57,750 nucleotides of DNA from Bacillota bacterium (GCA_026627385.1 JAPNUR010000021.1:1-57750); one strand, 5' to 3'. Counted from the stretch's first letter, positions 1-8,809 are shown. Notes: generated by a model not told the origin, from the letters alone. Numbers and translations are program-made.

Positions 1-65
1 GACCTCATACCCGCTTTTGGTGTTCGATGGATTGCTTGATGATGACAACGAACTCACCTCCTAAA

Positions 66-120
66 GACCGGGCGGCTTATCCCCAGCGCTGAAGCGCGGG
101 GCTTGCGCCGCCAAGTTTTC
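66..120 (-). repeat. Solo IS200/IS605-type end hairpin (remnant)
   Basis: A hairpin at 81-101 reads, on the minus strand, CCCCGCGCTTCAGCGCTGGGG. It differs at only three positions from the left-end hairpin of the intact IS200/IS605 element at 53871-53891, and the flanking bases AAG and ATA are also shared. No transposase gene is attached in the window, so this is probably a solo end or a small non-autonomous derivative. Bases 1-228 otherwise contain no gene I can support. Confidence 0.6.
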
Positions 121-228
121 GGTCAAGACATTCCGCGTTGGGCAAGAACGCTTCACCTCGGATCCTTAAACCGTCCTTAAGGGGATGCATTGAGCCGGAA
201 CCCTATTCACCCCTCACTGTCATCGCCG

Positions 229-1065
229 TCACAAGGTAGGACCGCGCCGGCCAATGGCAAACGTCACCGCCCCTAGTGCTTCTGCCGCCGTTAGCTCCCC
301 GCCTGCAATCCTTAAGAGCCAGTCTACCCATTCGTCCGCGGTCCGCTCGCCAATGAGCCCGTCCCAATCGTCAGCCAGTGCGGAGGCCAACGCCGGTTCG
401 TAGCCCCAGCGAACCACCGGCACGATGGGATGACCACCCACATGTTCGGCATCACATTGTTCCACAATCAGATGCACCCCTTCGGCGGCCAGGGCGGTTA
501 AGGCCGCACTAGTACCTGCCTCGTCCGGAGGAACCCGGCGGATTTGGCCTCCCCGCGCCTGAAAGGCTTCAATGACGGCCTCCCCCGCTGACCCTAAGCC
601 CTCAATGTGTCCAACTCCAAGCACTAATTCGCTGATTGGCACCCGGGTGCGCTCCACCGACGGCGCGCCCCAGACCTTGAGAATCTCTTCGGCTTGCCGC
701 GCCGCCTCTTCTGTTCCCCCAGCAGCTTGAATGGTCACCACAGAGACCGGAACACCAGCCGCTTCAATTCCAGCTCCAACTTCGGCTGCCGGCACCCCCT
801 CACAGCCGAGGCCTACCACGACCGTACCGCGGACGTTAGGGTGGCGACCCATACCGATTAAGATGGATCGGGTAATCTCCCGATCGGCGCCAATCTGCGC
901 ACAGCCGACCGGATGCGCTAATGCCACGCCCTGCGGAAGATCGGCCACGGCCCGCGCCGCCGCTCGTTGAGAGCACACAACCGAAGGCAGGGCCAGGAGA
1001 TAGTCGCGCACACCGACGCGCCCATCGGGCCGCCGAATCCCCCAAAATTCTCGCTGCTCCGTCAC
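229..1065 (-). CDS. Short UxaA-family (altronate/galactarate dehydratase-like) protein
   Basis: This 278-residue protein resembles the first part of the UxaA/GarD catalytic region. It has an opening GIRRPDGRVGVRDYLL, then AHPVGCAQIG and HPNVRGTVVVGLGCEG. It lacks the GGSDA...SG and TTIEEKSLG signatures seen in its larger neighbour at 2258-3427, so it is a shortened and probably catalytically different paralogue. The start is GTG preceded by GAGAGGAGC and overlaps the upstream stop as GTGA, a sign of translational coupling. It is the last gene of the uronate-type operon. It may be a second subunit of a split dehydratase or a dehydratase for another sugar acid. The family assignment is fairly sure; the exact reaction is not. 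Confidence 0.75.
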   Translation of the reverse strand: MTEQREFWGIRRPDGRVGVRDYLLALPSVVCSQRAAARAVADLPQGVALAHPVGCAQIGADREITRSILIGMGRHPNVRGTVVVGLGCEGVPAAEVGAGIEAAGVPVSVVTIQAAGGTEEAARQAEEILKVWGAPSVERTRVPISELVLGVGHIEGLGSAGEAVIEAFQARGGQIRRVPPDEAGTSAALTALAAEGVHLIVEQCDAEHVGGHPIVPVVRWGYEPALASALADDWDGLIGERTADEWVDWLLRIAGGELTAAEALGAVTFAIGRRGPTL

Positions 1066-2258
1066 GCTCTATCGCTCCTCTCTACGGCCAAATCGCCCCG
1101 CCCGCGTACGCTCTCCACATTCTGCGTATGCACATGTTCCCCGGCGTTAATGGCACGGCTAGCCACGCCAATCTGCTCCCCGTACTTGATCACCGGGTCG
1201 CCTGCGGCCATAGGCACCAAAGCCACTTTGTGGCCAAAAGGGATCGCATCCTGCACCGTCACACCGTACTCGGCAATCCAATGCCCTGGCTGCAATGACC
1301 CCAGCGCCACAGCTACGTTATCCCGCGGATCGATGCGCACGACGCGCTGAGGCGGCTTGATCACAGGCACCCATGTGGCATCAATGCGCCGGGCGCGATT
1401 CACCAGCACGCCAATCGGCGGCACCTCGAGGCGCACCTCATCTCCATCTTCTAGCGCCACGTCGTCGGGCGGCACCAGGCCGGTTCCTGTCATGATCCCC
1501 GTCCACGGTGCCAGCGGCCACGCGCGGCCAAGCCATGCCACTAGTTCGTCAATACGCCGCCGTAGCCGTGCTGTGTCCACGCGGCCCTGCCAAATCCGCA
1601 CCTCGTGCCGCCAAATCTCGCACGTAATCGTTAACGCGTAAGGATCGACGGTTTCCGCCAGCGCTACCGATGGGCCCAAGGCAGCGCTGCGGAAAAAGAG
1701 TTTGGCTTGCGGCAAATAGAGCGGGTTTTCCGCTTCCAGATCCCGAGCTGTCATGTCGTTGCCAATCGTATAGCCCCAAATCGCCCCCTGATCGTCCAAG
1801 ATCACGGTCAGTTCTGGCTCCGGCACGTGCCATGTGGCATCGGGTCGAAGTCCCACGATTTCAAAAGGTCCGGCCGCTTGGTGACCCAGTCCTTTCCAGA
1901 ACAATTCGGGGCGCACGGCGTCATAAACCCTGGCGTAAATGTTTTGGCCGCTCGTGGTTTCCGCTTCCCGCGCATCGCGGCTTCGCTCATAGGTCACACC
2001 CGCGGCCCATAGTTCCGTGGGTTCCACCGGCAATATCCATTGCGCTGGGTCAACGTCGACGGCAGCGTGTGTTGCTATCCAACGTCGCGCCCATGTCGCC
2101 ATACTTTCCCCGTTGTCCCGGCATTGCCGGAGAACACTATCCCAGGAGCCAAACGTCTCATCGACTGGCACCACCTGTTGTGACGTACCAGACAAGAGGC
2201 CCAGGCGCACCTGACCTTCGCTCGTTCGCCAACGCATGAGTAAAATGGTTTCGTTCAT
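1062..2258 (-). CDS. FAH-family hydrolase/dehydratase fused to a UxaA-type SAF domain
   Basis: A protein of about 398 residues. Residues 1 to about 300 form a fumarylacetoacetate-hydrolase fold, with the metal-binding pattern HVPEPEL and later IGNDMTARDLEAENP and LPQAKLFF. This subgroup includes 2-keto-3-deoxy-pentonate dehydratases and acylpyruvases. The last about 90 residues (VRIDPRDNVAVAL, IPFGHKVAL, GDPVIKYGEQIG) are the SAF domain that normally forms the N-terminus of altronate/galactarate dehydratase. The chosen ATG at 2258 follows GGGAGGTGAACTG and overlaps the upstream stop as TGATG; an in-frame codon at 2306 lies inside the preceding gene and is unlikely. The SAF half probably completes the UxaA protein next door. 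The FAH half probably acts on a 2-keto-3-deoxy acid later in the same pathway. The fusion is visible in the sequence; the substrate is inferred. Confidence 0.85.
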   Translation of the reverse strand: MNETILLMRWRTSEGQVRLGLLSGTSQQVVPVDETFGSWDSVLRQCRDNGESMATWARRWIATHAAVDVDPAQWILPVEPTELWAAGVTYERSRDAREAETTSGQNIYARVYDAVRPELFWKGLGHQAAGPFEIVGLRPDATWHVPEPELTVILDDQGAIWGYTIGNDMTARDLEAENPLYLPQAKLFFRSAALGPSVALAETVDPYALTITCEIWRHEVRIWQGRVDTARLRRRIDELVAWLGRAWPLAPWTGIMTGTGLVPPDDVALEDGDEVRLEVPPIGVLVNRARRIDATWVPVIKPPQRVVRIDPRDNVAVALGSLQPGHWIAEYGVTVQDAIPFGHKVALVPMAAGDPVIKYGEQIGVASRAINAGEHVHTQNVESVRGRGDLAVERSDRA

Positions 2259-3427
2259 CAGTTCACCTCCCAACCCGGAAAGATCCCGAACTCGCGATGA
2301 CCCCACCGTTCAGCAGCCACCAATTCCCCACTCGCCACGCGGCGAATCTTGCGCCAGAGGGCCTCCCCGACTTGCTCAACCGTCAAGTAACCGTCAATGA
2401 CGGGGCCCGCATCAAAATCGATCAGGTCTGGTAATTGGCGCTTTAAATCGGTTCTCGTTGAGACCTTAATCACTGGAACAATGGCAGCCCCGGTCGGCGT
2501 TCCCCGGCCGGTGGTAAACACAATGACTTGCGCGCCGGCGGCTGCCATGCCCACGAACTGCATGACATCGTGGCCCGGGGTATCCATGACCACCAATCCA
2601 GGGCGCGTGGGACGCTCGGCATAGTCGACGACATCAACCACTGGGCTCGTTCCTCCTTTGTGCACACAGCCCAAAGACTTTTCCTCAATGGTGGTAATGC
2701 CCCCCGCCATGTTCCCAGGGGCGGGTTGTCCTCCGCGAAAGTCGACACCCATGCGCATTGCCGCATGCTCCGCATGGGATACCGTCTGCCAAATGGCGTC
2801 GGCAACTGCCGGCGTCCGCGCCCGGGCGGCCAAAATGCCTTCTGCACCAATAAGCTCGGTCGTCTCCGCCAAAATTGACGTCCCCCCGTGCTGAATCAAA
2901 AGGTCACTGGCATAACCTAAGCTCGGATTGGCCGACAATCCCGAACAGGCGTCGGAGCCCCCGCATTCGGTCGCTAAAAGAAGATATCGCACGGGGATGG
3001 GCTGTCGCACCATCTCCTGGGCTTCTGCCGCCCAAGCGCTTGCCGTGGCAATCGCCGCTGCTTCTGCCGCTCGCCGTCCCCCCACCTCGGCAAAGCTTAT
3101 CACCTGCCATCGGACCGACGGCGGCAATCTGTCAACCACCGCCTCCACCACAGGGTCGTGCTCCGTGAGCGCTAACAAAATGGTTCCATACACGTTCGGA
3201 TGATCCACCCAGCCGCGCAGCGTGCGCACCGCTAACGTCCACCCCGGCAGAGCGGGACCCACGTCCTGGTGCAGCTCCACCGCCACCGCGCCCGAAACCG
3301 CCTGCTCCACGCGGACCGCGGTGGTGCTGACCGCCGGTGTCAACGGCAAGATGAGAATGTGGTTTCTAGTTCCCGCACGACCATCCGCTCGCCAATACCC
3401 CATAAAGGTCAATTCTTCAGACTCCAT
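2258..3427 (-). CDS. uxaA: UxaA-type altronate/galactarate dehydratase, catalytic domain
   Basis: This 389-residue protein is the main catalytic region of the UxaA/GarD family, which dehydrates altronate or galactarate to a 2-keto-3-deoxy acid. It carries ECGGSDACSGLSANPSLG, NMAGGITTIEEKSLG and FTTGRGTPTGAA, all family signatures. It begins directly at the GYWRADGRAGTRN motif and lacks the N-terminal SAF domain, which is found instead on the downstream FAH fusion protein. I chose ATG at 3427, nine bases after GTGAGG; an alternative GTG at 3442 is too close to its Shine-Dalgarno. Upstream lies an IS607 remnant that now separates it from the rest of the operon. The family is certain, and altronate is the likeliest substrate because uxaB is in the operon. 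Confidence 0.85.
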   Translation of the reverse strand: MESEELTFMGYWRADGRAGTRNHILILPLTPAVSTTAVRVEQAVSGAVAVELHQDVGPALPGWTLAVRTLRGWVDHPNVYGTILLALTEHDPVVEAVVDRLPPSVRWQVISFAEVGGRRAAEAAAIATASAWAAEAQEMVRQPIPVRYLLLATECGGSDACSGLSANPSLGYASDLLIQHGGTSILAETTELIGAEGILAARARTPAVADAIWQTVSHAEHAAMRMGVDFRGGQPAPGNMAGGITTIEEKSLGCVHKGGTSPVVDVVDYAERPTRPGLVVMDTPGHDVMQFVGMAAAGAQVIVFTTGRGTPTGAAIVPVIKVSTRTDLKRQLPDLIDFDAGPVIDGYLTVEQVGEALWRKIRRVASGELVAAERWGHREFGIFPGWEVN

Positions 3428-3532
3428 CGGTGTTGTCCTCACTTCCTGACTCTCTGTTGGTTCTGTCCCGCTCTCCCAAACCTACACAAATCTCACATGG
3501 CACAGGATTTGGGTTCGGAACTGTCATGTCCC

Positions 3533-4924
3533 TCATTTGATTTCTTGGCGGCTGGCGGCATGATCGCTCATCCGCCCGCCGACGATCCCCCCCATCTCGG
3601 CGATACCGAGACCGTCGAACCGCCAAGCCCGCCTGGTCTTCACGGCAATCGTGCCTCCCAGACGGCCCGAGCAGGGCACCTCAAGTTTCTTCAGCACTTG
3701 CGCTAGGCCGTTGATCGCCGCGTTCTCGTCCCGGTTGTGATGCGTCCCGCACTCTGGGCAGGTCCACTCCCGAACCTGCGGAGGAATCCCGCCAGGCACT
3801 GTGTCGTGGCAGGCATGGCAGGTCCGGGTGGACCCGGCCTCGTCCCACTCGCCGTACACTGTCCCGGATCGGGTTGCCACCCACGCCAGCGTCTCCTTGA
3901 ATCGCCCAATCAGCGACTGGTTGTTCATCGCCCGCCGCATGCCTCGGCTGATCCCGCCGCCCTGCGGCGCGTAATTTCCCACAAACACCGCGTCATACTC
4001 CCGGTACAGCCGGTTGGCTACCGTCCGCAGGTACACCTTCGTCTGCTCTCGACGCACCCGCCACAGTTCCTCCAACCGCTCGTTCAGCTTCCGCCACCGC
4101 CGGGACGGCAGCCACGCCTCCGACCCGTCTTCTCTCACCACCCGAACCGACTGCCTCTGGCACCGGTCCCGTAACGACTTCACTTCGTCGATCCGCCGGT
4201 CCAAAATCTTGAGAAACCAGGGGTTGAGGATTTCCGTCGCCACCCCGTCGGTCCCCACTCCGTAGCCCAGGTTCTTGTGGTTCGGGTCCATCGCGATGAC
4301 CCGTCCCACCGGCCGCCGTGAAGGAACGGGCCGCTCCACCGTGAAGACGGCGTAGAACACCCGCCCCTCTTTCACGATCCGAAGCTGGCGCACCATTTCT
4401 GGCTCAAACCCATCGGGCACGGGTTCCGCCAGACGGGTCGTCACCTGGGCTTGCTGCTCCTGGCCTGTCTTGTCGTCCAGGACTTTTCCGAGGGATAACC
4501 GCAACGTCCGGCCCTCCAGCCCGTAGCCCTTCCAGGGCTCGTCGTATTGCAGCGAAAACCACTCCCGCTTCCACGACCGGAACTGCGGCCAGCCGACCTT
4601 CTTCGCCCGCTTTTCGTGCCGGGCCTGCTGGGATGTCTGGATCGCTCCACTCAGCCGCAGGGCCGCGTTCTTCAGCACCGACGAATACACCGTCCGCAGA
4701 AACGGATACTCCGTCTTCAGCACCGGAATCCGATGGCGCAGGCCCCGCTCCGTGTACAGCACCTGGGCCGCTTCCGGGTCCTGGGTACTCCGGAGCTTCT
4801 CCCGCAGGGTATTCGCCTCTTCGAGCAGGTGATTGGATAGCCAGTTGGCGATTCGCGACTGCCCGTCCAGAATCGCCGCTGTGTGTTCATCCACATCCAG
4901 ACGCATCTTCAGGGCGGATCGCAT
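3533..4924 (-). CDS. tnpB: TnpB RNA-guided nuclease of IS607-type element
   Basis: A 463-residue TnpB. The RuvC-I aspartate is in [12 protein letters not shown], the zinc ribbon is CHAC...CPEC, and the last RuvC acid is in [12 protein letters not shown]. At the place of the second RuvC acid the sequence reads [12 protein letters not shown], where relatives that I recall carry an acidic residue, so catalytic activity is uncertain. The C-terminal tail of about 50 residues after the last motif is where the guide RNA commonly overlaps the gene in this family. The start codon overlaps the 3' end of the tnpA fragment by about 38 bases. Typical TnpB length is 370-470 residues. Its partner tnpA is broken, so the element probably cannot transpose alone. 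Confidence 0.85.
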   Translation of the reverse strand: MRSALKMRLDVDEHTAAILDGQSRIANWLSNHLLEEANTLREKLRSTQDPEAAQVLYTERGLRHRIPVLKTEYPFLRTVYSSVLKNAALRLSGAIQTSQQARHEKRAKKVGWPQFRSWKREWFSLQYDEPWKGYGLEGRTLRLSLGKVLDDKTGQEQQAQVTTRLAEPVPDGFEPEMVRQLRIVKEGRVFYAVFTVERPVPSRRPVGRVIAMDPNHKNLGYGVGTDGVATEILNPWFLKILDRRIDEVKSLRDRCQRQSVRVVREDGSEAWLPSRRWRKLNERLEELWRVRREQTKVYLRTVANRLYREYDAVFVGNYAPQGGGISRGMRRAMNNQSLIGRFKETLAWVATRSGTVYGEWDEAGSTRTCHACHDTVPGGIPPQVREWTCPECGTHHNRDENAAINGLAQVLKKLEVPCSGRLGGTIAVKTRRAWRFDGLGIAEMGGIVGGRMSDHAASRQEIK

Positions 4925-5376
4925 CGGTCGCCTCCTTCAGTCGTTTCATGATGTCCCGGTTCGTCCGGCTCCGGCTCCCGTACAGCCGGGCCGAAAAGAC
5001 CGTGATGATCTCCAGGACGTCCTGAGCCAGTTCCTCTTCAAAAGAAGGTTCCTCGCCCTGGTTGATAATAACCACCTCGATGTTCTTCCTCTCGCAAAGG
5101 GCGAATACCAACTCGGCACCGAAACGCAGAAGCCGATCTTTATGGGTGAGGACCCAGCGATCCCCATCTCCGGCGACGATCCTTTCCAAGAGTGTTCGCA
5201 ACCCGCGTTTGTGGTAGTTCATACCCGAACCGAAGATCCGAGAGAATCTCGAATGCCCAGCCGTTGGCAGAACAGAACATTTCCAACATCTGGATCTGCC
5301 GTTCCCGATCTGCCTTCTGGTCGTGACTCAATTTCAAACGAACTGTTACAACCCCCCCGCTATTTCCCCGCATCAC
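4887..5376 (-). pseudogene. tnpA: IS607-family serine recombinase TnpA, truncated and frameshifted
   Basis: Two frames together give the catalytic region of an IS607 TnpA. The first frame (5376 to about 5225) reads LSHDQKADRERQIQMLE and FCSANGWAFEILSD. The second (5222-4887) reads MNYHKRGLRTLLERI, LTHKDRLLRFGAELVFALCE and DVLEIITVFSARLYGSRS. The frame changes near 5225-5235, where a normal protein would read D-x-GSGMNY. The nucleophile motif, usually ARVSSHDQK, reads RLKLSHDQK here, so the catalytic serine appears to be lost. The N-terminal MerR-like domain is missing. This is a pseudogene by three independent signs. Confidence 0.85.
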
Positions 5377-6445
5377 AATGGCTTAGGCGTTCCACATGGG
5401 TCAATACGCGCTCAACGACGTCGTCGGTGCGGGCCTGGCCCCCAAGGTCCGGGGTTTTGACCCCGTCCTCCAAGGTGCGTTCCACTGCCTTGATGATCCA
5501 CGCACCTTCTTCCGGAAACCCTAGGTGTTCGCACATCAACGCCGCCGTCCATAACTGTCCCACAGGGTTGGCAATCCCACGGCCCGCGATATCGGGTGCG
5601 GACCCATGAACCGGCTCAAACATTGACGGAAAATGGTTTTCAGGATTGATATTAGCACTGGCGGCCATGCCAATCCCGCCCTGAATGGCGCCCCCCAAAT
5701 CCGTTAATATGTCGCCGAATAAGTTGGAAGCCACGACCACGTCAAAACTCTCAGGACGCGTCACAAAATACGCAACCAAGGCATCAATATGATAAAGATG
5801 AGAACTCACGTCAGGATAGTCCCGGGCCACAGCCCGAAAGACTTCATCCCAAAATGGCATTGTATAGTTTATGCCGTTGGATTTGGTGGCCCCGGTCACC
5901 TGTCTCCGCGACCGGCGGGCACGCTCAAACGCGTAACGAATCACGCGCTCCGTCCCTTTGCGCGTAAACACGCTGTTTTGAATCACGACTTCATCGGGAG
6001 TGCCGGCCCTTAAGCGACCGCCAATATTGGAGTACTCACCTTCCGTGTTCTCGCGAATGACAAGAAAGTCGATTGACCCGGGACCATACCCCTTTAGCGG
6101 GATTTCGACACCTGGCAACAATTTGACCGGCCTTAAATTGATGTATTGATCAAAGCCGCGCCGGATCGGCAGTAAAAGGCCCCACAAGGAAAGATGGTCG
6201 GGGACACGGGGGTCGCCTACCGCCCCCAGGAAAATCGCATTAAAGTAACGTAACTGGTCGAGCCCATCGTCCGGCATCATCATCCCTGTATCCACGTAAT
6301 ATTGGCAACCCCACGGAAACTCGACAAATTCCCATTCCAGACGCTGGGAGCATTCCGCGACGCGCCTAAGGACCTTAAGCGCGGCCGGCACCACTTCTTG
6401 ACCAATCCCATCCCCTGGGATGACAGCCACCCTCACTCGTTTCAC
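5360..6445 (-). CDS. Tartrate dehydrogenase/isopropylmalate dehydrogenase-family enzyme
   Basis: A 361-residue NAD-dependent beta-hydroxyacid oxidative decarboxylase of the isocitrate/isopropylmalate superfamily. Seen are VAVIPGDGIGQEV at the start, VIRENTEGEYS, the lysine motif TGATKSNGINYT, the metal aspartates in VVASNLFGDILTDLGGA, and the nucleotide-binding EPVHGSAPDIAG. This combination is typical of the tartrate dehydrogenase/decarboxylase (TtuC/DmlA-like) branch rather than LeuB. I chose GTG at 6445 because GGAGGGG precedes it; a longer reading to 6535 has no ribosome site. Within a sugar-acid operon it may oxidise a tartrate- or malate-like intermediate. The superfamily is certain, the exact substrate inferred. 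Confidence 0.85.
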   Translation of the reverse strand: MKRVRVAVIPGDGIGQEVVPAALKVLRRVAECSQRLEWEFVEFPWGCQYYVDTGMMMPDDGLDQLRYFNAIFLGAVGDPRVPDHLSLWGLLLPIRRGFDQYINLRPVKLLPGVEIPLKGYGPGSIDFLVIRENTEGEYSNIGGRLRAGTPDEVVIQNSVFTRKGTERVIRYAFERARRSRRQVTGATKSNGINYTMPFWDEVFRAVARDYPDVSSHLYHIDALVAYFVTRPESFDVVVASNLFGDILTDLGGAIQGGIGMAASANINPENHFPSMFEPVHGSAPDIAGRGIANPVGQLWTAALMCEHLGFPEEGAWIIKAVERTLEDGVKTPDLGGQARTDDVVERVLTHVERLSHCDAGK

Positions 6446-6549
6446 TCCAACCCCTCCTCCGGCTGAGACCACTCTCTCAGTATACCGCGTCCCCCACAAA
6501 CAAAGGGAACGAGTCTCCACCCGTCCCCTCGGCAAACCCCTAACCTTCC

Positions 6550-7350
6550 CTAACGTTCCTCTTTAACCCACACGTGATCCGCATCTTCATGGGGCATCAA
6601 CACGCGGTCGCGTTCACCCGCCATCATCCACAAATAGTAGAGTTGGTAACCGCCAGCCGCCACGACGGGATGATAGCCGTTTGGAATCATAAACGTGTCT
6701 CCATCGCGGACCACATACGCATGAAATTCATCCAGGTCTTTGCGGTAATGGAGCTGGGTGCCGAACCCCTGCTTGGGCAACACCCGAAAATGGTAAAGTT
6801 CCTCCATTTGCGCTTCAACGCCGGGAACGTAGTGGTCATGCTTATGGGGTGGATACCCGGACCAATTGCCGGCGTCGTTAAGGGTTTCACCAACCACGAT
6901 CCGCGAGACGGGATGACTTACGTTATTCACCACAATATCCTGCACTGTGCGCGCCCAGTTTTTCTGCCCCACGCGACGCACGGCCACCATATCGGGCGTC
7001 ACGATAAAGGGCGCATACGCATCCGTGGCGGGTGTCCCCGCAACGGCCGCCTCCATGACTTCCGCGCCCGTGTTCTGCACGTCATATACCGTATGCGGCG
7101 GGAGATAGACGGCGGTGGCTCGTTCGGTAAACACACTGGCGCGCTTTCCGCGAAAGGTCTCACGGCCTACCGTCATCGCAAATTGTCCCTCCATGAGGAC
7201 AAAGACCTGTTCTTGGCCTTGGGTCTCGCCAGTGTACGATTCCCCGGGACTCAGTTTCAATAGCGCCATCGTGAGCCATTGTAATGTGCCATTGTGCGGT
7301 GCCACCACCGGATGGTAACCATGATACGGTTCCGATTTAATCAGTAACAT
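6550..7350 (-). CDS. KduI/IolB-family cupin isomerase
   Basis: A 266-residue double cupin of the 5-deoxy-glucuronate isomerase (IolB)/KduI family. Recognisable motifs are DIVVNNVSHPVSRIVVGET, GNWSGYPPHKHD with metal histidines, EELYHFRVLPKQGFG and NGYHPVVAAGGYQLYYLW. It is most like IolB, but there are no other inositol genes nearby. It lies between uxaB and the dehydrogenase, so an uronate-related isomerisation is plausible. No UxaC-type uronate isomerase is present in the window. The ATG at 7350 follows AAGGAGA with eight bases between. Family assignment is firm; the reaction in this organism is open. Confidence 0.85.
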   Translation of the reverse strand: MLLIKSEPYHGYHPVVAPHNGTLQWLTMALLKLSPGESYTGETQGQEQVFVLMEGQFAMTVGRETFRGKRASVFTERATAVYLPPHTVYDVQNTGAEVMEAAVAGTPATDAYAPFIVTPDMVAVRRVGQKNWARTVQDIVVNNVSHPVSRIVVGETLNDAGNWSGYPPHKHDHYVPGVEAQMEELYHFRVLPKQGFGTQLHYRKDLDEFHAYVVRDGDTFMIPNGYHPVVAAGGYQLYYLWMMAGERDRVLMPHEDADHVWVKEER

Positions 7351-7441
7351 GCACACACTCTCCTTGTCTTAATTCAGCGACACACGGTACGACGATTCAT
7401 CCCCTCAATAGGACCCGACACCTGGTCCCGCGCCCCGGCCT

Positions 7442-8809
7442 TTACAAGGCCTGTTTCAGCAATGCCTGAATGCTGACCGGGTCTTCAGCGCGCAACAACG
7501 GGGACAACCATACCCGTGCTGCAGCATGCCATTCGCGATCGCTAAGCCACGCTTCGTCCCACCATTGTTGCATCTGCCACAGCATGTGGTCTTCCGTCAG
7601 CGCTGTCACCCCCTCTTGGCGCGCGAGCCAAACAGCCTGGGCAACCACCGCCAACGCTAAGCGCGGCGGCACGCGATGGGTGGCCAGCCATCGATCGCGG
7701 AGGCTCGTCAGAAGGCGCGTGCGCACCTTGGTTACGGCCTGCAACTGAATATCCTGTAATCGATGGTGCAAGTAAGGGTTTTGAAAGCGTTCAAGGACGC
7801 GGTCGATGAAATCTCTGACCGCTGCCCGGTCAAGATTCCAAGAGTCGAGGGTCGGCGCCACTTCCTGGATTAGTAATGCGTTCAAAAATTCCCGAAACAT
7901 TGCATCCGCCATGACCTCACCCACCGTGTGAAGTCCTGCCAGTAGCCCTAAAGCGGCCACGGCTGTGTGGGCACCATTTAAAATGCGGACCTTGAGCTCA
8001 CGGTGGGGTCTCAAGTCCGGGACGACCTCAACGGCCAGTCCCGGTTGGGGGAGATGCCACCGCAGCCGCAAGTCGGGGGGGCCCTCAAGAATCCAGCGAT
8101 AGAAAGGTTCTCGGGTGACCGCCAGACTATCACCGCGCACCCGTTCATCGTCAGAATCGACGGGGGTGATGATACTGTCCACCAAGGTGTTATAAAAGCG
8201 GTTTGCCGCGACAATCCATTCGCAAAATTCTTCCGGGAGTCCCCATGCCCTGGCATAGCGTTGAATGAGGGTCCGGAGCCATTCCCCGTTTTGCTCGACA
8301 AGTTCGCAGGGCAGCAGGTTCACGCCCGCTGCGGTGCTGCCATCAAACGCTTGGTAGCGCTCCCAGAGCCACGCGGTTAGCTTGCCGCCAACAGACTGGG
8401 GACACTTCTCGCGCCCGCTGTAGGGTTCCTCGAACCAAGTGAGGCCGGCTTCGGTGGTATTGGTGATGAGAAGCTCCATGGCGGGATTTTCCGCAGTTCT
8501 TAAAAACGCATCCCATTCCCGATAGGGGTCAAGGACTCGGCTGACAACGGACACGGCATCTACCGTATCGACAATGTGGCCCTGGTTAAATCCCCGAATG
8601 ACCACATGAAACCGCCCTTGCGATTGCATCCAGGGTGTCTTCGCGTCCACCTCGTGCGGCCGGGGAAACACCACCACCACGCGGCTCCGATAGACTCCTC
8701 GGCGTGCCAACTGTTCTAAGATCCAATCGACAAATCCTCGCAAAAAGCGGCCTTCGCCTATTTGTAAAACGCGTTCGCCATCGCTTGCGCTCGTCTCATC
8801 TACGGACAT
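7442..8809 (-). CDS. uxaB: Tagaturonate/fructuronate reductase-type mannitol dehydrogenase family
   Basis: A 455-residue long-chain polyol dehydrogenase. It starts with the nucleotide-binding stretch VLQIGEGRFLRGFVDW, contains ITNTTEAGLTWFEEPYSG typical of UxaB, and has the catalytic K-x4-N-x2-H pattern in LKVRILNGAHTAVAALG. UxaB reduces tagaturonate to altronate, the substrate of UxaA, which is encoded downstream on the same strand. I placed the start at ATG 8809, six bases after AAGGAGA; the frame stays open to 9073 but without a ribosome site. It is the first gene of the operon, and its upstream region carries palindromes that may bind the neighbouring LacI protein. Confidence 0.88.
   Translation of the reverse strand: MSVDETSASDGERVLQIGEGRFLRGFVDWILEQLARRGVYRSRVVVVFPRPHEVDAKTPWMQSQGRFHVVIRGFNQGHIVDTVDAVSVVSRVLDPYREWDAFLRTAENPAMELLITNTTEAGLTWFEEPYSGREKCPQSVGGKLTAWLWERYQAFDGSTAAGVNLLPCELVEQNGEWLRTLIQRYARAWGLPEEFCEWIVAANRFYNTLVDSIITPVDSDDERVRGDSLAVTREPFYRWILEGPPDLRLRWHLPQPGLAVEVVPDLRPHRELKVRILNGAHTAVAALGLLAGLHTVGEVMADAMFREFLNALLIQEVAPTLDSWNLDRAAVRDFIDRVLERFQNPYLHHRLQDIQLQAVTKVRTRLLTSLRDRWLATHRVPPRLALAVVAQAVWLARQEGVTALTEDHMLWQMQQWWDEAWLSDREWHAAARVWLSPLLRAEDPVSIQALLKQAL

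Larger units (their letters stand above)
3460..5376 (-). mobile_element. Decayed IS607-type element (tnpA-tnpB)
   Basis: A tnpB gene (3533-4924) lies downstream of an overlapping, frameshifted IS607 serine-recombinase gene fragment (4887-5376). The recombinase lacks its N-terminal helix-turn-helix region, and its 5' edge runs into the 3' end of the dehydrogenase gene ending at 5360, so the element looks truncated. IS607 elements normally have no inverted repeats, so the boundaries given are approximate. It sits between two genes of what was probably one catabolic operon. Confidence 0.75.

Noticed and set aside
2258-3442. Longer N-terminus of the uxaA-type gene starting at GTG 3442
   Set aside because: The only Shine-Dalgarno-like sequence abuts that GTG; ATG 3427 has correct spacing.
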